A stretch of DNA of 64,000 nucleotides from an uncultured Desulfobulbaceae bacterium (lineage in GTDB: Bacteria > Desulfobacterota > Desulfobulbia > Desulfobulbales > BM004). Location: positions 149,648-213,647 of the forward strand of contig CAMYKS010000005.1 of the NCBI GenBank assembly GCA_947259115.1, written 5' to 3'. The number at the start of each line of letters is the position of its first letter. Within the stretch, counting starts at the first letter, position 1. This document shows positions 25,921 to 33,445 of the stretch, one piece after another. Position numbers and translations under genes: made by a program. The notes under the pieces are model-generated. The model saw only the letters and a program-made list of their open reading frames with translations. It was not told the origin of the DNA and ran no database searches.

Positions 25921-26508
25921 TCAATCATCAATTTTATACATTTGCTGTTTTTCGTCCAATTCCGGAACTTTCAGCAGTCTTTCCTCCTCGGGTTTGGCAA
26001 GTTCCGCCTCAAGGTAGGCAGCCCTGTCCTTAATGCTTGGCGGCTTTTCATCAATGTTGCGCATAAAGCGCCAAAGAAAACCGGGCCCCTCGAGAATCTC
26101 AGGATCCAGTTCTATTGATTTATTGTAATCAGCAAGCGCCTTTTCGTGCTCGCCCAAGCGGTCATATAGTATACCGCGGTTAGCATAAGCTGCCGCCAAC
26201 TCCGGATTTCTTTCAATTACAAAGTTGAACTCCTGCATGGCTTCGCTATCTTTTCCTGTCTGCACATAGGTTAAGGCGAGACCAAGATGGGCCATGATGT
26301 GATCAGGATTCTTCTGCAAAGCTTCTGAAAATTCTTTATTCGCCTCTTCGTAAAAACCGTCTTCGAGACGATAGTTTCCAGCCCTGACATTAATATCGCC
26401 TGGGTTTTTTTCAACTCCAGTGCGCCAATAAACAACTAACCCTGTTAATACCAGAAACACAGCAATATAAGGAATGGCTCTTTTATCGAATTTTATTGTA
26501 TTGCCCAT
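25921..26508 (-). CDS. membrane-anchored TPR protein
   Basis: This 195-residue protein has one N-terminal membrane helix (about 13-28), then three tetratricopeptide repeats between residues 45 and 145 (for example GFYEEANKEFSEALQKNPDH and AAYANRGILYDRLGEHEKAL), and a charged C-terminus. TPR domains bind partner proteins; the bulk should face the periplasm. Its gene follows the small membrane protein gene by ten bases and the symporter terminator lies just upstream, so the two form a small unit between the symporter and acs. Function is unknown. Confidence 0.82.
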   Translation of the reverse strand: MGNTIKFDKRAIPYIAVFLVLTGLVVYWRTGVEKNPGDINVRAGNYRLEDGFYEEANKEFSEALQKNPDHIMAHLGLALTYVQTGKDSEAMQEFNFVIERNPELAAAYANRGILYDRLGEHEKALADYNKSIELDPEILEGPGFLWRFMRNIDEKPPSIKDRAAYLEAELAKPEEERLLKVPELDEKQQMYKIDD

Positions 26509-26518
26509 TGAGTTTTCA

Positions 26519-26758
26519 CTATGATGGAAAAAACTGCACTATCATGAATTTGTTGTAGAAAAAGGCAAAGGTCACGGAAATAATGGCAGCAATTATATTT
26601 ACCTTTTTTCTCAGTGCCAGCACTTCTTCCTCAGTCACCGCCCGCTTGTTTTTGTTCTGGATTCGATTGATGTTGATTGCCATCAACAATTTCCGCACAG
26701 GAAAAAACAAAACGGCTGCAAAGACAAACGACGTGATTCCATACCAGAAAGTTATCAT
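26519..26758 (-). CDS. small two-helix membrane protein
   Basis: This 79-residue protein has two hydrophobic segments (about 3-22 and 51-68) joined by a basic loop (NRIQNKNKRAVTEEEVLALRKK). I do not recognise the family. The frame extends to 26806, but that part lies inside the terminator of the upstream symporter gene, so the ATG at 26758 is chosen; no clear ribosome site is seen. It precedes a TPR gene by ten bases and sits between an acetate-type symporter and acs. Confidence 0.6.
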   Translation of the reverse strand: MITFWYGITSFVFAAVLFFPVRKLLMAININRIQNKNKRAVTEEEVLALRKKVNIIAAIISVTFAFFYNKFMIVQFFPS

Positions 26759-26764
26759 AAGATT

Positions 26765-26814
26765 AAAAAAAGGGACTCCGGACTCCAGGCAAAAGCCTGT
26801 TGTCACGGAGTCCC
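26765..26814 (-). terminator. rho-independent terminator of the symporter gene
   Basis: On the minus strand GGGACTCCG pairs with CGGAGTCCC, with an inner AGGC/GCCT hairpin, followed by seven T. It lies about 20 bases after the symporter stop. Readthrough or a promoter inside would be needed to express the small membrane protein gene. Confidence 0.85.
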
Positions 26815-26835
26815 TGTAAAGTTAAGGGTTAACGG

Positions 26836-28818
26836 TTACGGTTTATCTGTATCAAGCCTTGCTGCTTTAACATCACCGATATCCTCAACAAGAGCGACGA
26901 TGTCTTTATCCGGCATTGTGGACATTTGCATATGGTATGCCAACAGCCACATCATGCAGACACCGAGGAACCACCAGATGATCTGCCATACCCAGATGGA
27001 TGGCATGCCGAAGATCCAGGTCGTGGCATCATTGGGATTACCGAAGATGGTGTTACCGATAACAGCGCCCGGTCCGATTGCAAAGATGAACCAAACGATG
27101 GTGACGATCCAGGCCAGGGGCTTCAGTCCCTGCTTGGCAGCAGGTACAGAGGCTACTTCACCAAGGAAGTCATGGAACTTCTGCTTGTGTGCCCTGTTAT
27201 CGCCGCCCTGCGTCATTGCAGAGATAATAATGGCTGGCCCAGCGTTAAATAAAATACCCCACCAGGCTGAATGCATTGTCAATGGCCAGCGGCCCCAGGC
27301 AGTAATACCAAACCATTTCACACCGATGGACTCAGTCATCATTACTGCGATAAGACCGAGGATAAGACCGACTGTGATACCCTGGCGTGTAAGCCATGGT
27401 ACATAGATGACACCTACGATGGCAGGCCACATCTGGAAGCCGAAAGCAACAGCCAGACCGCCCAGGAGAACAAGGGCATCCTTGGAAGTGGTGGCAACTA
27501 CCAGAGCAAGACCACAGATAATAACAACGCCGAGACGACCGAACAGTTTCTGGGTAGCATGACCTGCTTCAGGGTTGATGTAGCGCTTGTAAAGATCCCT
27601 GGTCAGCATACCGCCGGCTGTTGACATGTAGGCAGCACCGGTTGACTGCATGGCAGCCAGAGCACAAACTGCCAGCAGGCCGACAAGCCAGGGAGCCGTG
27701 TCAGCCAAGAGATGGATCAGTGCAGGAACGAGCATTCCCTGCTTGCCCGGCGTTTCCATGATGTTTCCGCCGATCTGCAATACATCCTTGGCAATACCTG
27801 CTGTCAAAGCATTTGCGTCAGCACCGATAAGGTGAGCGCCAAGACCCTGGATAGCGGTAAAGAAAATAAGGATGAAGCCGATGCCGGCTGAAGATGCCCA
27901 AACCTGCTGCGGAGCAAAAGGTCTGGGGTTCTTGTTGGCAAATGACCACATGGTGAATGCCGGGGATGACTGAATACCCATGAGGGCAAACATGTAGGTC
28001 AGACACATGATGCCTGTCCAGGCGCCACCTTGTGCTGAAGGCCCGGATTTAACAAACTGGATAACACCCGGGATGGCCGTGTAATGACTGAAGCCGTCAG
28101 GTGTCCTCTTAGGATCAATTGCTGTACCCAGAGCCGGAATAATTTCCGGTGATGTCAGTTTAGCGATACCTTCCTGCAGGGCAGTCCAACCGCCAACGGC
28201 GTTCAGGGCAATCACACCGATGACGGCAATACCAAAGGCCAGCAGGAGGCATTGCAGGGTATCAACGTAGGCCACAGCCCGTAGACCACCGGATGCCACG
28301 TAGATGATAACGACGATGGACAGCATCCACATGCCTGCCTCTACGCCCAGCATACCATCGGTCAGTACGTTGAACAGAAAGCCGGAAGCCCTGAGCTGTA
28401 CACCGAGATAGGGTACAGAGAAGATCATGGCAACAATAACGGTGAGGATCCGGATGGCCTCTGAACCGTAATAGTCTGCAAACATCTCGCCGGGTGTTAC
28501 AAAGCCGAAACGTTTACCGATGATCCACTGGCGTTTAAGGAGAATTACGCCTGTGAAAGGAATCGTGATGGCATAAAACGATGCATAGGCATACTGGAAA
28601 CCATCACGGTAGACAAGTCCCGGATGGCCCATGAAGGTCCAGCCGGAGAAACTTGTTGCAGTAGCAGCCAAAACGAAAACCCAGATTGGGATCGTACGGC
28701 CTGCGATAAAGTAATCTGATGCTGTCTTAGCCGACCTGGCTCCTTTAATCCCCCAAAAAATACAGTAGGACCAGTATGCGGCGACAAAAATAAATAACCA
28801 AACAGTTGCTGTAGTCAA
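26836..28818 (-). CDS. sodium:solute symporter (SSS/SLC5), probable acetate or monocarboxylate uptake
   Basis: This 660-residue transporter has about thirteen to fourteen membrane helices and the SSS family features SGWTFMGHPGLVYRDG near residue 60 and GGLRAVAYVDTLQCLLL near 190. The start is taken as TTG at 28818, because AAGGAGG lies six bases upstream; the longer frame to 28836 would begin inside the ribosome site. Neighbouring acs and a NarL-type two-component pair suggest acetate as substrate (ActP-like), but symporters of this family also carry pyruvate, propionate or proline. The terminator at 26765-26814 follows. Confidence 0.85.
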   Translation of the reverse strand: MTTATVWLFIFVAAYWSYCIFWGIKGARSAKTASDYFIAGRTIPIWVFVLAATATSFSGWTFMGHPGLVYRDGFQYAYASFYAITIPFTGVILLKRQWIIGKRFGFVTPGEMFADYYGSEAIRILTVIVAMIFSVPYLGVQLRASGFLFNVLTDGMLGVEAGMWMLSIVVIIYVASGGLRAVAYVDTLQCLLLAFGIAVIGVIALNAVGGWTALQEGIAKLTSPEIIPALGTAIDPKRTPDGFSHYTAIPGVIQFVKSGPSAQGGAWTGIMCLTYMFALMGIQSSPAFTMWSFANKNPRPFAPQQVWASSAGIGFILIFFTAIQGLGAHLIGADANALTAGIAKDVLQIGGNIMETPGKQGMLVPALIHLLADTAPWLVGLLAVCALAAMQSTGAAYMSTAGGMLTRDLYKRYINPEAGHATQKLFGRLGVVIICGLALVVATTSKDALVLLGGLAVAFGFQMWPAIVGVIYVPWLTRQGITVGLILGLIAVMMTESIGVKWFGITAWGRWPLTMHSAWWGILFNAGPAIIISAMTQGGDNRAHKQKFHDFLGEVASVPAAKQGLKPLAWIVTIVWFIFAIGPGAVIGNTIFGNPNDATTWIFGMPSIWVWQIIWWFLGVCMMWLLAYHMQMSTMPDKDIVALVEDIGDVKAARLDTDKP

Positions 28819-29248
28819 AGCTCCCCTCCTTATCAATCATAAGTTGAGTGTAGATTTCATTTACTGCTGCAGCAGGGCGTCTCGCTTGCATCACCTCCTT
28901 TTGGACTGTGGGCCCGCCACCAACAATACCTTAATTTCTTTTTGAAATTATTAGTTTTTCTCCCCAAGTAAACAGTTAAATTAATGGTGCCATATCTACC
29001 ACATTGTTACACCTTGAGCAAGGTTTCCCGCTCCGGCCCAATGTGCCACAATGCAGCATGTTATCCATGCGATTTTTGCATAACATATTAAAGTGTTAGG
29101 TTGAAGGCCATTAAACAAAAAAGCACAGAAAAGGACTATCGGGGATTCTCTGATTTTGCACTTCGCAAAACCTTATATTCTTTTGCAGAATTTTGTTTTT
29201 AGTGCAGCAGCCACCAAATAGCACTGGGGGTTGTTACACTGAGGATTG
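28819..29248. other. 430-bp upstream region of the symporter gene
   Basis: It holds the symporter leader. A full-length Shine-Dalgarno match (AAGGAGGTGAT on the minus strand, about 28889-28900) overlaps an ATG at 28891 that opens a 47-codon frame running past the symporter start; whether it is translated is unclear. Further upstream are short inverted repeats near 29020-29060. No other gene is seen. Confidence 0.4.
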
Positions 29249-29902
29249 TTATTCTATGGATGTGAGCCCTTCCCTGATGGCATACTTTGTCAGGTCGGCA
29301 ATGGTGTGCAGGTCAAGCTTTTTCATGATCTGCCTGCGGTGGGTTTCAATGGTTTTTATGCTGACGTAGAGGTGGGAGGCAATCTGTTTTGTGGACCAGC
29401 CTTCGGCAATGAGCTGTAAAACTTCCCTTTCCCTGGCACTCAAAAGAGATGTAGGTGTAGCAACTTTTTCTGACGAAGCCCCCAGTAGAAAATCATCTAT
29501 GACAACGCCGGTTATCTCGGGACTTAAATATTTTTTGCCGTCTGCCACCTGAAAAATTGCATTGGCAAGTTCCTGGGAGGCGCAATCTTTCAGGAGGTAC
29601 CCCGAGGCCCCGGCCTGCAGCATTCCCATGACAAAGCGTTTGTCGGAGTGCATGGACAGGGCAATCACCCTGGTATCCGGCAGGCTTGCCACTATTTGTT
29701 TGGTGGCTTCAATACCGTTGAGATCGGGCATGGATACATCCATTACAACCACATCGGGTTTATTGTCCATGGCACACTGCACAGCCTTTCTGCCGTTCTC
29801 CGCCTCGGCGACAACTTCAATATCTGTCTGCTTTTCCAGCAGGGAGCGCAGACCGGCCAGCATTATTTTATGATCGTCTGCGATGAGAACACGAATACCC
29901 AT
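29249..29902 (-). CDS. NarL/LuxR-family response regulator
   Basis: This 217-residue regulator has a receiver domain (Asp55 in VVMDVSMPD, Lys in YLLKDCA) and a LuxR-type helix-turn-helix (LSAREREVLQLIAEGWSTKQIA, then VSIKTIETHRRQIMKKL). It is paired with the HisKA_3 kinase gene directly upstream on the same strand. It resembles regulators such as CrbR that activate acs in other proteobacteria, and it stands upstream of the symporter and acs, so control of acetate uptake and activation is a reasonable inference. The ATG at 29902 is preferred; a TTG at 29914 overlaps the kinase stop. Confidence 0.9.
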   Translation of the reverse strand: MGIRVLIADDHKIMLAGLRSLLEKQTDIEVVAEAENGRKAVQCAMDNKPDVVVMDVSMPDLNGIEATKQIVASLPDTRVIALSMHSDKRFVMGMLQAGASGYLLKDCASQELANAIFQVADGKKYLSPEITGVVIDDFLLGASSEKVATPTSLLSAREREVLQLIAEGWSTKQIASHLYVSIKTIETHRRQIMKKLDLHTIADLTKYAIREGLTSIE

Positions 29903-29910
29903 TTTATTTC

Positions 29911-31458
29911 TCAAGCCTTGTCAGATAATTTAAGGGGAGCAACCAGGGTAACCATGGTTCCCTTGCCTTTCTGTGAATCCACCTCTACCTGCCCCCCGAG
30001 GTGACGTATTCTTTCTGTGATGTTAAAGAGCCCGAACTGCTGCTCTTTGTAAGGCCGCTCCGTTTTCGTTTTCGGACTGAACCCTATGCCGTCATCTGTA
30101 ACCCTGATGCGGAGATTTTTCTTGTTGACCTTTATGGTTATTTTTATTTTATGCGCCTGGGCATGCTTAACGATATTAACGAGCAGTTCCCGCACTGAAC
30201 GGAAAAGAACAATTTCAATGTCCTGGCTCAAGGGTTTGTGCTTACTGTCAGTTTCAACGGTACACTTCAGTTTATGTTTGAGCTGAAACTGTTCTGCCAG
30301 CCAGTCTATGGCGGCAACCAGGCCAAGTTCATAGAGAACCGGCGGGCTTAATTCAAAGGTAAGGGAACGGGTGTCCTGAATAGTCTGCTTTACCAGTTCC
30401 TTGATGTCATCTATCTGACGGATGCAATCAGGATCTTGCAGATTATCACGCAACTCAAAACAACGCATTTTAATGACAGAGAGCGTCTGCCCGATCTGAT
30501 CATGCAAATCCGTAGCAATGGAACGCCTCTCGCGTTCCTCCACCAGTGTCAATTCAGAGGCAAGGGATTGCAGTTTTTCCTGATACATTAAGAGTTTGGT
30601 TTCCGCTCTCTTACGTTCGGTGACATCATCGTAGACATCGACAATCTCACCGGAAGGAAGCCTGTAGACATAATTTTCCTTCCATATTTTCAGATCATCA
30701 TCTTTATAAATTGCCACCGGGTGGTATTCCGGCTTCCCTGTTTTAAACACTCTTCTAAAGGTGTCCAGCAAGCCATATTTTTCAACTGACGGGATAACCT
30801 CTTCGAAATTCCTGCCGACAATATTCTCTTTCTTCAGGTGTTCAATGCGTTCAGCTGCCCGGTTGAAGTCTATGAAAACAAATTCCTTGCCATGGTTTAT
30901 TGCTTCAAAAACAGCCACGCCGCTGCTCATATTGTTAAACAGCTCTCGGTGCCTGGCCTCGCTTTTTTCCAGTGCCTCCTCCACTTTGCGCAGAGCGTCA
31001 ATATTACGTATGGCGAGAACAAAATGCTGTTCCTGATCCAGGGGCATGGTCATAACTGAGAGTAAACCGGTTTTGACCATGCCTTTAGAGTCAATAAAAC
31101 TTGTCTCCTGATTAATAACAGGCCCCCTTTTCTCAATGGAGCCCAGCAGCTGTTTCTGCTCTTCAGTATCCTGCCAGGCAGACACTCCTATAAAAGTTTT
31201 ACCGATAATATCTTCTTTTGCATACCCGAGGAAAAGAGAGAACATCTCGTTGATATCTGTATAGACTCTGTTCTTAGCCCTGATAATGGCGACGGAGTCG
31301 GGGCTTGTTAAAAATGCATAGCGAAACCGTTTCTGGCTCCTGGCCACTGTTTCCCGGGCATGGGAATCTCTGGTGGAAAAATCAGGCTGCCCAGCAGGCA
31401 TACTGCCTGACTTTGCAGGGTTAGTATGCGCGGTTTTGGCTGAAGCAATATTTTTCAT
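29911..31458 (-). CDS. PAS-containing sensor kinase, NarX/HisKA_3 type
   Basis: This 515-residue soluble kinase has two or three PAS domains (about 45-165, 170-285), then a HisKA_3 dimerisation domain with His319 in SIATDLHDQIGQT, and a HATPase domain (VRELLVNIVKHAQAHKI, DDGIGF, FGLFNITERI). There is no membrane segment, so the signal is cytoplasmic. Its stop lies next to the NarL-type regulator gene, its obvious partner. No strong ribosome site precedes ATG 31458. It is divergent from the receiver gene at 31735. Confidence 0.92.
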   Translation of the reverse strand: MKNIASAKTAHTNPAKSGSMPAGQPDFSTRDSHARETVARSQKRFRYAFLTSPDSVAIIRAKNRVYTDINEMFSLFLGYAKEDIIGKTFIGVSAWQDTEEQKQLLGSIEKRGPVINQETSFIDSKGMVKTGLLSVMTMPLDQEQHFVLAIRNIDALRKVEEALEKSEARHRELFNNMSSGVAVFEAINHGKEFVFIDFNRAAERIEHLKKENIVGRNFEEVIPSVEKYGLLDTFRRVFKTGKPEYHPVAIYKDDDLKIWKENYVYRLPSGEIVDVYDDVTERKRAETKLLMYQEKLQSLASELTLVEERERRSIATDLHDQIGQTLSVIKMRCFELRDNLQDPDCIRQIDDIKELVKQTIQDTRSLTFELSPPVLYELGLVAAIDWLAEQFQLKHKLKCTVETDSKHKPLSQDIEIVLFRSVRELLVNIVKHAQAHKIKITIKVNKKNLRIRVTDDGIGFSPKTKTERPYKEQQFGLFNITERIRHLGGQVEVDSQKGKGTMVTLVAPLKLSDKA

Positions 31459-31734
31459 AATGAGTGTATACCTGTGCTGAAATCTCCGAATCCGGCAGGG
31501 AGGATCAATACCCTGTTGCGCATTCTCCCTCTTTCAGCTAACATTCTTTACCATCGAACTCGAAAAAATTACAATATTTTTTGAAAAAACATTGGGATAA
31601 CCAGTTCAGGTTAACCATTGATAAACGAGTGACCAATTTCACCAGAAATATTATAACGGACTAATTTATTTGTTTTTTTGTGTTTTGCCTTATAAAACCG
31701 GATGCGTTCCGGTTAGAATCAAAGGTGCGATGCC

Positions 31735-32100
31735 ATGCCAAAATATGTTTTGATCGTTGATGACGTTCCCAATATCGTTTTATCCCTTGTGTTTCTTATG
31801 AAAAAAGAAGGGTATGAGGTGCATTCTGTTAGCAATGGTGAAGAGGCCATGGACGCTGTTGCTGAAAAAATTCCTGACTTGATTCTTCTGGATGTGATGA
31901 TGCCCAGAAAGGACGGCTATGAAGTCTGCCAGGAACTGCGCGCTAAACCGGAATGGAAAGATATAAAAATTTTAATGCTTACTGCCAAGGGACGGGATGT
32001 GGAACGGGAAAAAGGTCTGGCTCTCGGAGCGGATGATTATGTAACCAAACCCTTCGCCACCCAGGAACTCGTTGAAAAAGTAAAAGCTTTGCTTTCCTGA
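31735..32100 (+). CDS. CheY-like single-domain response regulator
   Basis: This 121-residue receiver has the acidic pair DD (9-10), Asp53 in ILLDVMMPRKDG, Thr in MLTAKGRD and Lys in YVTKPFATQEL. It has no output domain. It is the first gene of a plus-strand run with a PAS protein, a small membrane protein and a symporter-kinase hybrid, and is probably phosphorylated by that hybrid. A hairpin (AACCGGA / TTCCGGTT, about 31696-31714) lies just upstream. In related acetate loci a receiver of this kind accompanies the symporter kinase. Confidence 0.9.
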   Translation: MPKYVLIVDDVPNIVLSLVFLMKKEGYEVHSVSNGEEAMDAVAEKIPDLILLDVMMPRKDGYEVCQELRAKPEWKDIKILMLTAKGRDVEREKGLALGADDYVTKPFATQELVEKVKALLS

Positions 32101-32175
32101 AAAAGTAAATCTTTTTTTCAGTCACGAACCCTTTTACTGACCGTTGCACATAACATTTGATGCAGGCTTACCCAT

Positions 32176-33189
32176 ATGGACCATGGAGCCCTCCTAAAAA
32201 CACTACTGCATGAATTGCAAGAAGGCGTAATCGTCTGTGATCCTGACGCAAAGATAACCCTCTTTAACCGGGCTGCTGCAGATCTGTTTTGCAGGGGTCA
32301 GTCACTGTGCAGGGGCACATCGCTATACGACCTGTGTACCCGGCCTCCGCTTGAACAGGCCTTAAGCCTTCTACGATTTCAACATGACCTCAACAACCAA
32401 CCTGAAACTCCCCCCTATATCCAGTTCATAAATGCATCAATCAGCCAGGAGCATTTTTATCGCTGCCGAGTGAGCTTGCTGCCCTCCGTGACTGCAGCAG
32501 AAGGTTCTTTTGTCATTATTTTTGAGGATATTACGGCCTGGTATATCCCCGACAATCCGCTTTATATGAAAATTGAAGAGTTTCGGTCCCCCATGACAAA
32601 TCTGCGGGCAGCTGTGGAAAACCTGACAGAATACCCGGAGATGTCACCGGTCATGCGCAGCGCCTTTGAGAATGTCCTGGTACAGGAATCACTTAGCCTG
32701 ACAGAAGCCTTCAATTCCTTTGCCAGCTCCTGCCGAGTTATTATGCAGACACAGAATCATCTGGCTGCGATGAATACTGAAGTACTTTTCGGATATGTGG
32801 CACAGCACCTGCAAGCTAATAATATTTCTGTCGCTGCTTCACCTGATCAAACCATCGGGGCGGAAGTCGATATTTTCGGCCTCCTTCTGGTGCTTGATTT
32901 CCTGGTCAACTGGATCTTGCAGGACCAAAAGGAATTCAGCCTTTCCTGTGCTGCCCATATCGGTAAACATTTTATATATTTTGATCTTCTCTGGCCCGGC
33001 CCTTTCATACCGACTACTGTCGTTGAAAAAATACTGGCAGAAATACCGGCGTACAGCATCGGAGGAATGACCGTTGGCGCCATCCTCCACTCCATGGACG
33101 GAGATATCTGGAGCCCGCAGCAAGAAAATTCACAAAGCTCCTTACGCCTGGCATTGCCAATTGCCGGAAAGGCCGACAAATCCACTTAA
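32176..33189 (+). CDS. PAS-domain protein with a degenerate histidine-kinase module
   Basis: The 337-residue protein begins with a PAS domain (about 5-120; EGVIVCDPDAKITLFNRAAADLF). The next segment, EEFRSPMTNLRAAVENL, aligns with a HisKA H-box, but the phospho-acceptor histidine is replaced by Glu135. The remaining 200 residues look like a decayed ATPase-type domain without clear N- or G-boxes. It is therefore probably a sensor or scaffold rather than a kinase. Similar PAS/H-box-like modules are found fused to DnaQ-type exonucleases in acetate loci; here the exonuclease is a separate gene at 36159-36863. Confidence 0.75.
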   Translation: MDHGALLKTLLHELQEGVIVCDPDAKITLFNRAAADLFCRGQSLCRGTSLYDLCTRPPLEQALSLLRFQHDLNNQPETPPYIQFINASISQEHFYRCRVSLLPSVTAAEGSFVIIFEDITAWYIPDNPLYMKIEEFRSPMTNLRAAVENLTEYPEMSPVMRSAFENVLVQESLSLTEAFNSFASSCRVIMQTQNHLAAMNTEVLFGYVAQHLQANNISVAASPDQTIGAEVDIFGLLLVLDFLVNWILQDQKEFSLSCAAHIGKHFIYFDLLWPGPFIPTTVVEKILAEIPAYSIGGMTVGAILHSMDGDIWSPQQENSQSSLRLALPIAGKADKST

Positions 33190-33201
33190 GAGGTTATGCC
33201 C

Positions 33202-33444
33202 ATGTCCCCGGTAAGAAGAAAGATCCAACGGTTGCTGGTGCTTTTTGCCTTTGGCTGCATTGCATTCAATTATCCCCTGCTGGCTGTTTTCAGCAAAACC
33301 GCCTTGTGGTTCGGCATCCCGGCACTCTATCTCTATCTCTTTGCAGTGTGGGTTCTTTTCGTCGTGTTTATTGCCATTGTGACCGAAACGAAAAAACTGC
33401 CCAGAACATCATTTCCACCTCTCTTCAGCAGGAAGTCAGAGTAA
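33202..33444 (+). CDS. small two-helix membrane protein preceding the symporter kinase
   Basis: This 80-residue protein has two hydrophobic helices (about 12-32 and 38-62) and basic ends. It resembles in size and topology the small proteins often encoded directly before SSS symporters. The ATG at 33202 has AGAGG eight bases upstream; ATG 33196 is too close to it. Its stop is one base before the start of the symporter-kinase gene, so they are tightly coupled, and it may be a small subunit of that protein. Confidence 0.7.
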   Translation: MSPVRRKIQRLLVLFAFGCIAFNYPLLAVFSKTALWFGIPALYLYLFAVWVLFVVFIAIVTETKKLPRTSFPPLFSRKSE

Positions 33445-33445
33445 C

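Noticed and set aside
29020..29075. Possible sigma54 promoter (GGCAC word) upstream of the symporter gene
   Set aside because: The -12 element is not matched at the required spacing.
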